NCBI GenBank assembly: GCA_021200535.1 | Contig: JAJQGL010000112.1 | Span: 20,561-84,560, forward strand | Length of the DNA stretch: 64,000 bases | Direction: 5' to 3' | DNA from: Clostridiaceae bacterium | Lineage (GTDB): Bacteria; Bacillota; Clostridia; Lachnospirales; Lachnospiraceae | Shown here: one piece after another, positions 49,984-59,974 of the stretch | Numbering within the stretch: the stretch's first letter is position 1 | How the letters are laid out: each line of letters begins with the position of its first letter | The notes under the pieces: generated by a model | What the model saw: the letters and a program-made list of their open reading frames with translations, nothing else | What the model was told of the DNA's origin: nothing | The model's database searches: none | Program-made: the position numbers and the translations under genes

Positions 49984-50901
49984 CTATTTTGAATCCTTTC
50001 TCTTGAAATGAATACCGCGAATACTGCGAATCCCCTGTTTCAGCTTAAACTGTTTCTTCGGTTTTTCTTCTTCTATCTTTCCCTGCGCCTCACAAAGCTT
50101 TTTCTTTAACAGTTCACCATCTACATTGCGCAAAAGCTTTCCCATAATCGCAACCGAGATTTTTCCGGTTTCCTCTGAGACAATAATGGTTACGCTGTCA
50201 CTGACTTCGCTGATTCCCACACCGGCACGGTGCCTTGTCCCAAGCTCTTTCGATAATCCAAGATTATCTGACAGGGGCAGATAACAGGTTGCTGAAACAA
50301 TCCGGTCATTCCGCAAAATCACTGCACCGTCGTGCAGCGGTGTATTGTGCTCAAAAATATTAATCAACAGCTGGCTGCTAATCGCAGAATCAATATTAAT
50401 TCCCGTGCGTTCATATTCCGCCAGGCTGATTTCCCTCTCCAGAATAATCAGGGCACCTGTCTTTACCTTTGCCAGCTCAACCGAAGCTTTCACAATCTCA
50501 TTGATTGAGCGGTCAGAAAACCGGATATTTTTATCCTTTGTTTCATCAAACGGAAGGATGGATGTCACAAAATTCTTCCGCCCCAATTCCTCCAGCGCCT
50601 TTCGAAGCTCGGGCTGAAAAATAACCGCCAGCGCCGTGATACCAATCGCCAGCGTCTTATTAAAAATCCACAAAATCGTAGTCATATCTAAAAAATATGC
50701 GACAAGATATGCCAGTAACAGCACAATGATTCCCTTCAAAAGAGTCCATACCCTTGTCCGTCTTGCCCAGAGGACAACATGGTACAGCGAAAAGGCAATA
50801 ATCGCAATTTCGATAACATCTATCAGCGTTATTTTCGGCAAAGCCAGAAAAAGCACGGTATCCTGAATCGCTTTGATCAAAGTTTCCATATTCTCCTCCA
50901 T
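49984..50901 (-). CDS. cdaA: diadenylate cyclase CdaA
   Basis: Three N-terminal TMs; LINIFEHNTPLHDGAVILRNDRIVSATCYLPLSDN; LGTRHRAGVGISEVSDS. Confidence 0.97.
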   Translation of the reverse strand: MEENMETLIKAIQDTVLFLALPKITLIDVIEIAIIAFSLYHVVLWARRTRVWTLLKGIIVLLLAYLVAYFLDMTTILWIFNKTLAIGITALAVIFQPELRKALEELGRKNFVTSILPFDETKDKNIRFSDRSINEIVKASVELAKVKTGALIILEREISLAEYERTGINIDSAISSQLLINIFEHNTPLHDGAVILRNDRIVSATCYLPLSDNLGLSKELGTRHRAGVGISEVSDSVTIIVSEETGKISVAIMGKLLRNVDGELLKKKLCEAQGKIEEEKPKKQFKLKQGIRSIRGIHFKRKDSK

Positions 50902-50926
50902 ATTTCATGTGTCCTGCGCGGTTATA

Positions 50927-51910
50927 TTATTCTTCTTTTACGTTACTTTCCTCTTTTACCTGTTCATCCCTTGTCCGCTTCCGGTATTCCGAAAAACGCC
51001 TTGAATTAAAATGCTTTACACTTTTTTGGGGCGCCGCAACACTCATTTTAGGCACCGCCCTGACATAGTAATAATACTCGTCATCCTCAAACTGTACATT
51101 CTCTACACCTGCATAATTCAAAGCAAGACGCATAAACTGTATAACCCAGACCAGCAGTGCAGAAAGCAGACTGCCGATCAGGAAAGCAGGCATATTTAAA
51201 TTACTGTTCAGTGCAAAATTAACAATCAAAAACAATACTATATTACAGATCGTCCCAACCACAATCGAAAGCTCAAATGCAAAATTCCATTCCCTTGTCC
51301 GAATGATATATACAACAATGGAAACCACGCAAAAAATAAGGAGCGTCGCATACATATCCTCTTCTCCTGCAACTCCCTGCAAAACAGCATGGTATAAATT
51401 GATCCCTGTTTCGGTCGAAGTGCTTACCACAGAGGTAACCGTCTGCAGCAGATAATAGATGAATACTCCGAACGTAATCGGCAGCACCGCAAGCGGCGAC
51501 GAAACAAGCCCCAAAAACATAGGGACACCATAAACCAGATGCAGGGGAAATGCGATCGGAATGGCAATAATGGCATAAGCATGCTCCGGGACAAAACGAA
51601 TATACATAAAATATGCCAAAAGGAAAATGACCGCAACAAAGAGCGCCAGAATCGGAGAAACATAAAAAATATGAACCACCACAAAAACGGCTGCCGCCCC
51701 TAAAAGAAATCCTCCCGGCAAAATCATGCTGACAACAGCCAGAATCAGCTCTACATAAAGATGATTCAGCCCAGGATAGTACCCAATGATATTATTAACA
51801 GAAGAAAATGTAATAAACCCGATTAAAAAACGGAACACAAGATGACAGACAGCGGTATATTTCTGGTAAAGGCCTCGCAGCCGTTCCCTAAGCACCAATA
51901 ATTGTGTCAT
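50927..51910 (-). CDS. uncharacterised polytopic membrane protein next to cdaA
   Basis: ~327 aa, multiple hydrophobic segments, charged C-tail VQFEDDEYYYYVRAVPKMSVAAP; no family firmly recognised. Confidence 0.8.
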   Translation of the reverse strand: MTQLLVLRERLRGLYQKYTAVCHLVFRFLIGFITFSSVNNIIGYYPGLNHLYVELILAVVSMILPGGFLLGAAAVFVVVHIFYVSPILALFVAVIFLLAYFMYIRFVPEHAYAIIAIPIAFPLHLVYGVPMFLGLVSSPLAVLPITFGVFIYYLLQTVTSVVSTSTETGINLYHAVLQGVAGEEDMYATLLIFCVVSIVVYIIRTREWNFAFELSIVVGTICNIVLFLIVNFALNSNLNMPAFLIGSLLSALLVWVIQFMRLALNYAGVENVQFEDDEYYYYVRAVPKMSVAAPQKSVKHFNSRRFSEYRKRTRDEQVKEESNVKEE

Positions 51911-52313
51911 CCTCTGTCTCCTCCTTACTTTTTATATAATATTCTTCTAATTTTTTTAAATGCTCATGATATCCGGCTAATTTCGATCTCACCTGACGGT
52001 ATCTTTTCTGAAAATGAAAATAGGAAAAAAACACAGAAACAACCAGCAGGACCATATATATCCCAAAGAAAACCAGGCCATGTCTCGCATAATCCAAAAC
52101 CACTATATTCAGGAAAATAAAATCTGCATGATACAATATAACTAAAAAGGCAAGCAGGAAATAGCTCACCGTAACATTGCAAATAACCCCCATCACATGA
52201 GAGCGGATATAATGCGATTTATAATAGCCTTCCCTTGAAAGCTCTTTTTTGCAGCGTTTCGTCTCATCCAATGCAATCTGTGTCATCAGATAGACTTTTT
52301 CTTCATTTACCAT
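51888..52313 (-). CDS. uncharacterised small membrane protein next to cdaA
   Basis: ~141 aa, two to three hydrophobic segments flanked by charged ends; stop overlaps the start of the 327-aa gene. Confidence 0.78.
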   Translation of the reverse strand: MVNEEKVYLMTQIALDETKRCKKELSREGYYKSHYIRSHVMGVICNVTVSYFLLAFLVILYHADFIFLNIVVLDYARHGLVFFGIYMVLLVVSVFFSYFHFQKRYRQVRSKLAGYHEHLKKLEEYYIKSKEETEDDTIIGA

Positions 52314-52368
52314 GATAATCTCCCCGCAAATACAATAAGCCCATATGTTTTATTATATAATTGTATGT

Positions 52369-52416
52369 AAATTTAAGCAAGCCCCTTTCTGATGTTTCAG
52401 GGGCCTGCTTAAATTT
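52369..52416. terminator. long hairpin downstream of L,D-transpeptidase gene
   Basis: AAATTTAAGCA(a)GCCCCT-N12-AGGGGC(c)TGCTTAAATTT. Confidence 0.7.
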
Positions 52417-52426
52417 ATTTTTTCTT

Positions 52427-54505
52427 TTAATATCCTACTTTTTTACCGCTTTTTGTCATGTAACCGCTAATCTTTCCGGCTTTATAATCCTTTTTCTTTG
52501 TAGAATCCGGTACAGCAGGATCCGTTGGATCGTAGCTGACACCCTGAATCGTAATCGTCGCATTTTTGCCTAACGGTCCCGGCTTTGAGCTGTTTCCCTG
52601 CAAAATCTTTACCTTTGTGCCTGTTGAGGCATAATCATAAATCCATTTTGCATCCGCTACTGTCATGCGGACACAGCCGGCCGAAGCAGGAGAGCCAAGA
52701 CGGTTATAAGAGTATGAGCTCAATGCATAATGCGACTGTGAGCTGACCGCAACTGCATGAAAATAAACATTTCCTACAATATGGCTGCACCATCTTGCAT
52801 AAACGATGCTTCCATCCGGCTCATGCATTGTTTTTAAGGAATAGCGCACTGCTTCTCCGTTTGTACAAATCGAATAGGTCCCAAGCGGCGTATAAGAAGA
52901 GTTTGTATTCAGGCCGCTGGTGCCTGCCACTGTTGATACATCCCTCCCCACCGATACGGTGCAGGTCTTAACCGGGATATCATATTTTCCGGTGTCACTA
53001 TCATACATATAGATCGTAACAACGCAGGCCGCACGGTTAATCTCAATCAGGAACTGACTTCCGGAACCACCCTTTTTGATGTTTAAAATATCCGTCAAAT
53101 CAGTCTGTTTTACATTGTTTATGTAATAAAATTTATATTTGGTTCCCTGATATTTTTCATAATACCAGCCGTTTTTGCCCATATCCTTTTTCTTCATGCT
53201 ATAGCTTTTCTCATTTAAAAGGACTTTTTTTCCCCATCTGGTATAGCCATACGCATAAACGGCATAGCTTCCCGTGACACTGTGGCTGATACGTGCAGAA
53301 TAACTTTTCCCATTTGAAGAAGCCTTTGCCGAATAGACTGCAAGCTTCTTTTTTGTCTTAGAACCATCTGTCTGCCTGTAAACAACAAACTGTACCTTTT
53401 TTATATTGCCCGGAAGATAGGCCCCCGTTAATTTTGCCGCGCAGGTCGCATCCTGTTTCTTTGTTATTTTCCACTTGCCTTCCACCGCAGTCTGCGCTGC
53501 CGTACAGCTCGAATCCAGCGTTCGGGTATTTCCATTGGAATCTGTCACTACCGCCCTGACCGTATATGTGTCCAGCTTATAGCTTAATTCCTTCATCTTT
53601 ACTTCAGCGTAATACTGGTTTCCGCTGCTCTTTTTCTTTGCTTTTTTAGAATATACCTTTTTCCCTTTGCTGTTATATATCTGATACGTTACTTTTTTAA
53701 CGCCGTATGGGTTCTTAAGACCTTTTAACGTGATTCCAAACGCCGCCTTTTTTTCCAGCGCACTTGTCTTTTTTGCTGCAAAGCCAGTCTTTGTCTGATC
53801 TACCGTATAAGCAGCAGACACCAGCGTAACCGTGTCTGTGCTGTTTGTATTTGACAATACGACCTTTGCATTCCAGTCTCCATAACCGCTCCCGGCCTTT
53901 GTGATATTCACGCTCCAGCTAATACTGCTTCCGGCAATCGTCCGGCTGCTTCCCAGCGTCTTTGCCGAAGATTCTGCTTTGCCGTTTTTCCAGACCTGAA
54001 CAGATACTTTATTGCCGGAACCCGGAACCAGCACACCGCCAGACTCTTCAGATGAGGTAAGCTTAACCACACGCTTTGCACTGGAAGCATCCCCTTCGAC
54101 TGTCAGGCTGATATTGCTCTGATGAATAGTGAAATCACACGATCCGCTTCCGATCTGCACATCACCTGCTTTGATCGTCACCTGATACTCCCCATATTCA
54201 TAAGAAGAAAAATCGGTCATAGAAAAGCTTCCGGTATAACTCCCGTTTGTGACATCGGTTTCTGTCAGCGCAGTCTTTTGCTCCAATACAACTACACTGT
54301 CAGATTTTCTGGTCACTGTAACCAAAATATCTCCTGTAGATGCATCAATTCCGGTAACCGTATAACTGCAGCTTCCCGTACTCCGATCCGTCGTAACTGC
54401 AACCGTCGCCTCCGCTTTCGCCTGAGCCGGCAATACGCCTGCTGCCGCCATCAAAAGGACTGCGGTAAAAAAAATCTGTTTCCATCGTTGCACTGTATTT
54501 TTCAT
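52427..54505 (-). CDS. secreted L,D-transpeptidase (YkuD) with N-terminal Bsp-like repeats
   Basis: Signal peptide; repeats of GBS-Bsp type; catalytic SPASAGCVRMTVADAKWIYDYASTGTKVKI. Confidence 0.93.
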   Translation of the reverse strand: MKNTVQRWKQIFFTAVLLMAAAGVLPAQAKAEATVAVTTDRSTGSCSYTVTGIDASTGDILVTVTRKSDSVVVLEQKTALTETDVTNGSYTGSFSMTDFSSYEYGEYQVTIKAGDVQIGSGSCDFTIHQSNISLTVEGDASSAKRVVKLTSSEESGGVLVPGSGNKVSVQVWKNGKAESSAKTLGSSRTIAGSSISWSVNITKAGSGYGDWNAKVVLSNTNSTDTVTLVSAAYTVDQTKTGFAAKKTSALEKKAAFGITLKGLKNPYGVKKVTYQIYNSKGKKVYSKKAKKKSSGNQYYAEVKMKELSYKLDTYTVRAVVTDSNGNTRTLDSSCTAAQTAVEGKWKITKKQDATCAAKLTGAYLPGNIKKVQFVVYRQTDGSKTKKKLAVYSAKASSNGKSYSARISHSVTGSYAVYAYGYTRWGKKVLLNEKSYSMKKKDMGKNGWYYEKYQGTKYKFYYINNVKQTDLTDILNIKKGGSGSQFLIEINRAACVVTIYMYDSDTGKYDIPVKTCTVSVGRDVSTVAGTSGLNTNSSYTPLGTYSICTNGEAVRYSLKTMHEPDGSIVYARWCSHIVGNVYFHAVAVSSQSHYALSSYSYNRLGSPASAGCVRMTVADAKWIYDYASTGTKVKILQGNSSKPGPLGKNATITIQGVSYDPTDPAVPDSTKKKDYKAGKISGYMTKSGKKVGY

Positions 54506-54683
54506 ATCCTCCTCATTTCTACGCTGCTTTTTTATCGATAACTGGAGCGCACAGTCAATACATTATGCTTTTGTTTCTATATAGCTTATATTTCTAACAT
54601 GTTTTTCCACTTCTGTCAAGACAGCGCCTGTACAGCAAAAATTCATTCATCGTAAAAAGTCCAGTTATTAAGAAACCGCTATA

Positions 54684-56222
54684 CTAGCGCTTTGCTAATT
54701 CCTTTTTTAGATTTTTCACTTCTTTTTTTGCGGCAGAATTTTCATAGGTTCCGTACGAAAACAGGAAAAAACCATCTACCTTTTTGGTTGACCTGGCGTA
54801 TCGGACCTGCCTTTTTAAAATTGTGCTGCTCTTCGACCATCCGACGTCATAAAGTGCCGCCGCCTCCTTTTTCGAGATACCCGCCCGGTATCCGGCAAGC
54901 CCGATATAAAGATTGACAGAATGGCTCCGCGGGATTTCCGTCCATTGCTTTACAACCTGTTTGTACGGCGCTGTCTTTTGCGTAAAGGACCAGTATATCT
55001 GCGGGCAGATATAGTCAATATATCCGGTTCCTTTCATCCATTTTTTTACATCGCTGTAATAAGCAGTCTTTGAATACAGATTTGTCAGATTTCCCGCCGG
55101 GCTGATTCCGAAAAGACAGTCTGAATCAACTGCCTTAACAGCTGCATAAACCTTCTTTACCATTGCATTTACATTGCTCCGGCGCCAGCTTACCAGGGAA
55201 GCCGGCGACTTTCCTGCCTTTTTGCATTTTCTGGTATAGGCTTTATATTCTGTATAGTCAAATTTTTTATAATTGGCCACACCAAGGCTCGGATAAAAAT
55301 AATCGTCCATATGTATGCCGTCAACATCATATTTCTTTACAATTTCTGTAACCCCTTTTGCCACAAGGTTTTGTACATCCTTTGAGGCAGGATTAAAATA
55401 AAGCGCACCGTTTACCGTCAGCACGTTCCGCCGCTTTGCCTTGCTCGAAGACGATGCCCATTTTCTGGCTATGGAATCCTTCGGCAGGGAAGAAAGCTTT
55501 GTCGTGCTCAGTGTAATCCGGTATGGATTAATCCATGCCTGAATGGATAATCCTTTTTTATGTGCTGCTTTAACCGCATAGGCAAACGGATCAAACCCCG
55601 GATTCTTTCCTGCCGTTCCTGTCGCATAGACAGACCAGGGAAAATAATCTGATGAATACATCGCATCTGCACATGGACGCACCTGGAAAATTACGGTGTT
55701 CATATTATTTTTTTTGCAGGTAGAATACGTCTTATCAATAAATTTTTTCCACTTTTTCTCGGAAGCTGCTTTTTTGTTCATCTCATTATAGTAGATCCAG
55801 ACAGCTTTCATTTCCATGACAACCGACGTTTGGGTTATCTTGGCATTCCCTTTTGAATCAATCGCCAAAATGGAATAATCTCCCTGTTTATCCACTGTAA
55901 ATTCTTTGCTGCTTCCAATCGTCTTGGCCTTATTCCACGCACTGCTCTTTACTGAGTCAACGCTGCCGCTGACATACATCAGACTGGACAGGGAATTTTT
56001 CCCTGACACTTTAACCTGAACTGTCGCTTTCTGGTTGATAACAGAATACTCTGACTGTACTTTTAATACATCATCATCCACTGCAGAGCCATATGCAACA
56101 ATTAAATCAGATATGCTGTTTCCCTGTGCCGCCTTCGCATCCAACAGAATAATTCTTCCCGCCAGCACAAAAATGACTGCCATTACAATCCCGGCTCCCA
56201 CTTTCCATTTTTGCAAGCTCAT
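54684..56222 (-). CDS. secreted glycosyl hydrolase-like 10 (DUF187-type) protein
   Basis: MKAVWIYYNEMN...NTVIFQVRPCADAMYSSDYFPWSVYATGTAGKNPGFDPFAYAVKAAHKKGLSIQAWINPYRI; DGIHMDDYFYP. Confidence 0.92.
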   Translation of the reverse strand: MSLQKWKVGAGIVMAVIFVLAGRIILLDAKAAQGNSISDLIVAYGSAVDDDVLKVQSEYSVINQKATVQVKVSGKNSLSSLMYVSGSVDSVKSSAWNKAKTIGSSKEFTVDKQGDYSILAIDSKGNAKITQTSVVMEMKAVWIYYNEMNKKAASEKKWKKFIDKTYSTCKKNNMNTVIFQVRPCADAMYSSDYFPWSVYATGTAGKNPGFDPFAYAVKAAHKKGLSIQAWINPYRITLSTTKLSSLPKDSIARKWASSSSKAKRRNVLTVNGALYFNPASKDVQNLVAKGVTEIVKKYDVDGIHMDDYFYPSLGVANYKKFDYTEYKAYTRKCKKAGKSPASLVSWRRSNVNAMVKKVYAAVKAVDSDCLFGISPAGNLTNLYSKTAYYSDVKKWMKGTGYIDYICPQIYWSFTQKTAPYKQVVKQWTEIPRSHSVNLYIGLAGYRAGISKKEAAALYDVGWSKSSTILKRQVRYARSTKKVDGFFLFSYGTYENSAAKKEVKNLKKELAKR

Positions 56223-56234
56223 AAATTACCTCAT

Positions 56235-56702
56235 CTAATATAAATTTTTCACCTTAAACTGCTTTTCCGCTTCCCGCCGCTGGTCTTTTTTGGCAATATC
56301 CTGCCGCTTATCATATAGTTTTTTTCCTTTTGCAAGGCCAATCTCCATCTTGACCAGACTGCCTTTAAAATAAACATTGAGCGGAACAATCGTATATCCT
56401 TTCTGCGCAATCTGCCCCTCCAGCTTTCTGATCTCATGACGGTGCAAAAGCAGTTTTTTCACCCGGAGCGGATCCTTATTAAAAATATTCCCTTTTTCAT
56501 AAGGACTGATATGCATGTTATATACAAAAACTTCTCCTTTTTCAATCCGGATAAAAGCCTCTTTGATACTGCATCTGCCCATACGCAGGGATTTCACCTC
56601 CGTCCCGGCCAGAGAAATTCCCGCCTCGTATTGATCCTCAATAAAATAATCAAAATACGCCTTTTTGTTATTGGCAATCATTCGCTTATTTTCCTTCGCC
56701 AT
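56235..56702 (-). CDS. smpB: SsrA-binding protein
   Basis: [59 protein letters not shown]. Confidence 0.97.
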   Translation of the reverse strand: MAKENKRMIANNKKAYFDYFIEDQYEAGISLAGTEVKSLRMGRCSIKEAFIRIEKGEVFVYNMHISPYEKGNIFNKDPLRVKKLLLHRHEIRKLEGQIAQKGYTIVPLNVYFKGSLVKMEIGLAKGKKLYDKRQDIAKKDQRREAEKQFKVKNLY

Positions 56703-56734
56703 ACACTCCTCATTTCTGAATATAAATTTTCCGG

Positions 56735-59362
56735 CTAACGGCTTTTTCTTCCCAGAGAATTTCTTGTTTTCCTCTGCGGATTGTTACCGTGTTTTTTAAC
56801 AGATGAATTTACTTTTCCCGCAATCCTGCTTTGCGAAAATGCTTTTCTTCTGGCGGCATCCTTTTTCATCAGCTCCGCTTTCTTCTTCGCAAATGCTTTT
56901 TCGATTGCCTCTTTCTTGGCAAGCTGCATCTTTCTCTTCTGCGCTGCTGCCTTTTTTGCCGCTGCCTTCTGTGCTGTCTGACGCTTTGCCGCCTTTAATG
57001 CCTCTTTCTTCTTTTCCGTCTGACGCTTTGCCGCCTTTGATGCCGCTTTCTTCTTTTCCGTCTGACGCTTTGCCGCCTTTAATGCCTCTTTCTTCTTTTC
57101 CGTCTGACGCTTTGCCGCCTTTGATGCCGCTTTCTTCTTTTCTGTCTGACGCTTTGTCTTCTTTTTCGCCTCGTTTTGCGCCTCTGCTTTTACTTTTCCC
57201 TTCTCATTTTTAGATAAAGGTTCTTCCGTCTCCTGCTCCTCTGCAAGCACAAAATCAATCGTGCGCAGCATCTTGTCAACACCGTCGACAACAATCTTTA
57301 CCGGCTGACCAAGTTTATAGGTTTTGTGGGTATGCTCCCCCACCATCTGATACGTTTCCTCTTCAAAATAATAATAATCACCCGGAAGATCCGCAACGCG
57401 CACCATACCTTCTATCGTATTCGGAAGCTCAACATAAATGCCCCATGTCGTCACACCGGAAATCATACCGTCAAAGCTTTCTCCGATGAATTGCTCCATA
57501 TATTCCGCTTTTTTCATCTTCTCAACTTCGCGTTCTGCATCGTCCGCCCTGCGTTCCAGCTGGCTTGCCTGCGCGGCAACCTCCGGCAGGATCTGACGGT
57601 AATGCTCTATTCTCCTGTCTGATAAGTGCCTATGAAGATTTTCCTTAATAATCCGGTGAATCTGCAGATCCGGATAACGGCGAATCGGTGATGTAAAATG
57701 ACAATAGTATTTCATGGCAAGACCAAAATGCCCATCACAGGAATCCGTATACTTTGCCTGTTTCATAGAGCGGAGAGCCAGGCGGCTGACAACCGCCTCC
57801 TCCGACTTTCCCTCCGCCTCCCGCACCAGTTTCTGAATTTCCTTTGGATGAATTTCTTCATCCTGTCCGGTCTTGATGCGATAGCCAAAATGGGAAACAA
57901 ATTCCCCCAGCTTTGCAATTTTTTCACTGTCCGGCGCTTCATGGGTACGGTATACAAAAGGCAGCTCCTGCCAAAAATATTCTTCTGCTACCGTCTGATT
58001 TGCAGCAAGCATAAACTCTTCAATAATGCGGTGCGCATTATTTCTTTCATATATTCTGACATCCAGCGGACGCCCCTTGCAGTCCAGTATAATCTTGCTT
58101 TCCGGAAAGTCAAAATCGATTGAGCCTCTCTTAAAACGGCGTTTTCTCAGAATATCAGCCAGCTCGTACATCAGCCGGAACATCGGAATCAGCTCCTGAT
58201 ACTCGCTGCACTCTGCTTCATCCTCTTCTTCAACAATCTTATGAACGCTTGTATAAGACATTCTCCGGTCAACCCGGATCACGGATTCTTCAATCCGATG
58301 CCTGACAATTTCTCCCTTGCCGTTAATCTCCATCATGCAGGACAATGCCAGACGGTCTTCTCCCTGGTTCAGGGAGCAAATCCCATTTGACAGCTTATGC
58401 GGAATCATCGGAATCACGCGGTCAACCAGATATACGCTGGTTCCGCGTTTCAGCGCCTCCTTGTCTAGCGGCGATTTTTCAGTGACGTACTCACTCACAT
58501 CTGCAATATGAACACCCAGATGATAGAAATCACCATCCTTTTCCAGTGTAATGGCATCATCAAGATCCTTTGCATCCTCCCCGTCAATCGTCACGGTCTG
58601 CAGGCTGCGGTAATCCGCTCTTCCTGCTTTCTGTTCCTCCAAAACCTGATCCGAAATTGATGCAATCTGATCCATCACCGCATCTGGATATTCCTCTGGC
58701 AGACCGTATGCCTTAATCACCGACAGAATATCAATTCCCGGATCATTGACATGTCCCAGAATTTCCAGTATACGCCCCTCCGGGTTTCGGTTTTCATCCC
58801 CATAATCGGTGATTTCCGCCACCACCTTATGGCCTGTGACCGCCCCTTTTGTATCTGCCTTTGCAATATAAATTTCCTTAGTGAACTTCTGATTGTCTGC
58901 AACAACATAGCCAAAGCTTTTTCCCGTCGAATATGTCCCGACAACCATCGTGGTGCCGCGCTCTAAAATGCTGACAACCTCTGCTTCCTGTCTCTTTCCG
59001 TGACGGCGCATAGCAAGCGCAACACGCACAGAATCTCCATCAATCGCACCATTTGTCGCATGCGCCGGAATAAAAATATCCTCCGCTCTGCCTTCCACCC
59101 GTACAAAGCCATATCCCTTCTGGGTTCCCATAAAGCTGCCGGTCACAAGCTGATCCGACATTTTCTTTACTTTTCCCTTGAGATCGACATGAATCTTTCC
59201 CTCCGCAATCAGTTCATTCATTACACTCCGGTATTCTTTTTTCTGCTTTGCCGGCACCTGAAGCACCGCACCGATCTCTTTCACCGATAACGGCTTGTAT
59301 TCTCTGGAACTGATAAATTCAAATATCATTTCTTTTTTACTGTTTAACTCTTCTCTTGTCAT
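56735..59362 (-). CDS. rnr: ribonuclease R with extended Lys/Ala-rich C-terminal tail
   Basis: [52 protein letters not shown]1 domain; tail of [14 protein letters not shown] repeats. Confidence 0.97.
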   Translation of the reverse strand: MTREELNSKKEMIFEFISSREYKPLSVKEIGAVLQVPAKQKKEYRSVMNELIAEGKIHVDLKGKVKKMSDQLVTGSFMGTQKGYGFVRVEGRAEDIFIPAHATNGAIDGDSVRVALAMRRHGKRQEAEVVSILERGTTMVVGTYSTGKSFGYVVADNQKFTKEIYIAKADTKGAVTGHKVVAEITDYGDENRNPEGRILEILGHVNDPGIDILSVIKAYGLPEEYPDAVMDQIASISDQVLEEQKAGRADYRSLQTVTIDGEDAKDLDDAITLEKDGDFYHLGVHIADVSEYVTEKSPLDKEALKRGTSVYLVDRVIPMIPHKLSNGICSLNQGEDRLALSCMMEINGKGEIVRHRIEESVIRVDRRMSYTSVHKIVEEEDEAECSEYQELIPMFRLMYELADILRKRRFKRGSIDFDFPESKIILDCKGRPLDVRIYERNNAHRIIEEFMLAANQTVAEEYFWQELPFVYRTHEAPDSEKIAKLGEFVSHFGYRIKTGQDEEIHPKEIQKLVREAEGKSEEAVVSRLALRSMKQAKYTDSCDGHFGLAMKYYCHFTSPIRRYPDLQIHRIIKENLHRHLSDRRIEHYRQILPEVAAQASQLERRADDAEREVEKMKKAEYMEQFIGESFDGMISGVTTWGIYVELPNTIEGMVRVADLPGDYYYFEEETYQMVGEHTHKTYKLGQPVKIVVDGVDKMLRTIDFVLAEEQETEEPLSKNEKGKVKAEAQNEAKKKTKRQTEKKKAASKAAKRQTEKKKEALKAAKRQTEKKKAASKAAKRQTEKKKEALKAAKRQTAQKAAAKKAAAQKRKMQLAKKEAIEKAFAKKKAELMKKDAARRKAFSQSRIAGKVNSSVKKHGNNPQRKTRNSLGRKSR
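56977..57150 (-). repeat. 42-bp tandem repeat (84-bp higher-order unit) encoding RNase R tail
   Basis: TCTGACGCTTTGCCGCCTTTRATGCC... repeats at 56977, 57019, 57061, 57103; units alternate AATGCCTCT / GATGCCGCT. Confidence 0.95.
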
Positions 59363-59400
59363 TTATATTCTCTCCATTATTTCCCGCGCTTTGTAAAAGG

Positions 59401-59534
59401 AATCCGTCCGCACACTGCAGCAGCAATCCCCTAAGATAAAAAGAAATCCATCCGCACGCTGCAGCGGCAATCCCCTGAGATAAAAAGAAATCCGTCAGCA
59501 CGCTGCAGCAGCAATCTCCCCCTGAGATAAAAAG
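59401..59534. repeat. three tandem copies of a 44-bp unit in the secG-rnr intergenic region
   Basis: AATCCRTCMGCACRCTGCAGCRGCAATCCCCTRAGATAAAAAGA at 59401, 59445, 59489; third copy has a 2-nt insertion. Confidence 0.93.
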
Positions 59535-59554
59535 GATGCTACCTGATAGCATCC
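59525..59554 (-). terminator. secG terminator
   Basis: GGATGCTA-N5-TAGCATCC followed on the minus strand by TTTTT. Confidence 0.88.
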
Positions 59555-59569
59555 TTCGTTTGATTTGTC

Positions 59570-59818
59570 TTATGAAAACATATTCAGATTTAACAGCACG
59601 GATAAAACAATAAACAACACACCCAAAACCTTGGTTGCCGTTGAAAGCCCGCCCTCCATAGAGCGTCCTTTATTCCTGCCCCAGTAAGATTCTGCCGCAC
59701 CGCTGATTGCACCGGTCAAACCCGCCTGCTTTCCTTCCTGCATCAACACAATTACTGTTAATACCACACATACAATAATGTACACGATCAATAAAATACC
59801 ATGAATTATTTGTACCAT
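59570..59818 (-). CDS. secG: preprotein translocase subunit SecG
   Basis: ILLIVYIIVCVVLTVIVLMQEGKQAGLTGAISGAAESYWGRNKGRSMEGGLSTATKVLGVLFIVLSVLLNL. Confidence 0.95.
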   Translation of the reverse strand: MVQIIHGILLIVYIIVCVVLTVIVLMQEGKQAGLTGAISGAAESYWGRNKGRSMEGGLSTATKVLGVLFIVLSVLLNLNMFS

Positions 59819-59909
59819 GAATTATTTCCTCCATTCTTGTTAAAACATATCTCCTCCTGTGCAGCATAATCTTCTTTTGTATATCTGCAAACAAAGAAAT
59901 ACAGATTAT

Positions 59910-59938
59910 ATTGTATCACAGGAAACCATGCTTTTCAA
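59910..59938 (-). promoter_or_regulatory. sigma-70 promoter of secG
   Basis: Minus strand TTGAAA-17 nt-TACAAT. Confidence 0.75.
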
Positions 59939-59974
59939 GTTCTTTCTAACATTCCGCCGCTATTTTTTAAGATG

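Noticed and set aside
56803-57213. 136-aa plus-strand ORF with repeated [21 protein letters not shown]
   Set aside because: Mirror of the RNase R tail repeat; repeat length divisible by 3 keeps all frames open.
59401-59534. CRISPR-like array
   Set aside because: Units abut with no unique spacers and no cas genes; simple tandem repeat.
59337-59552. 71-aa minus-strand ORF over the 44-bp repeats
   Set aside because: Repeat period is not a multiple of 3, so the peptide changes frame at each unit; no conserved protein signal.
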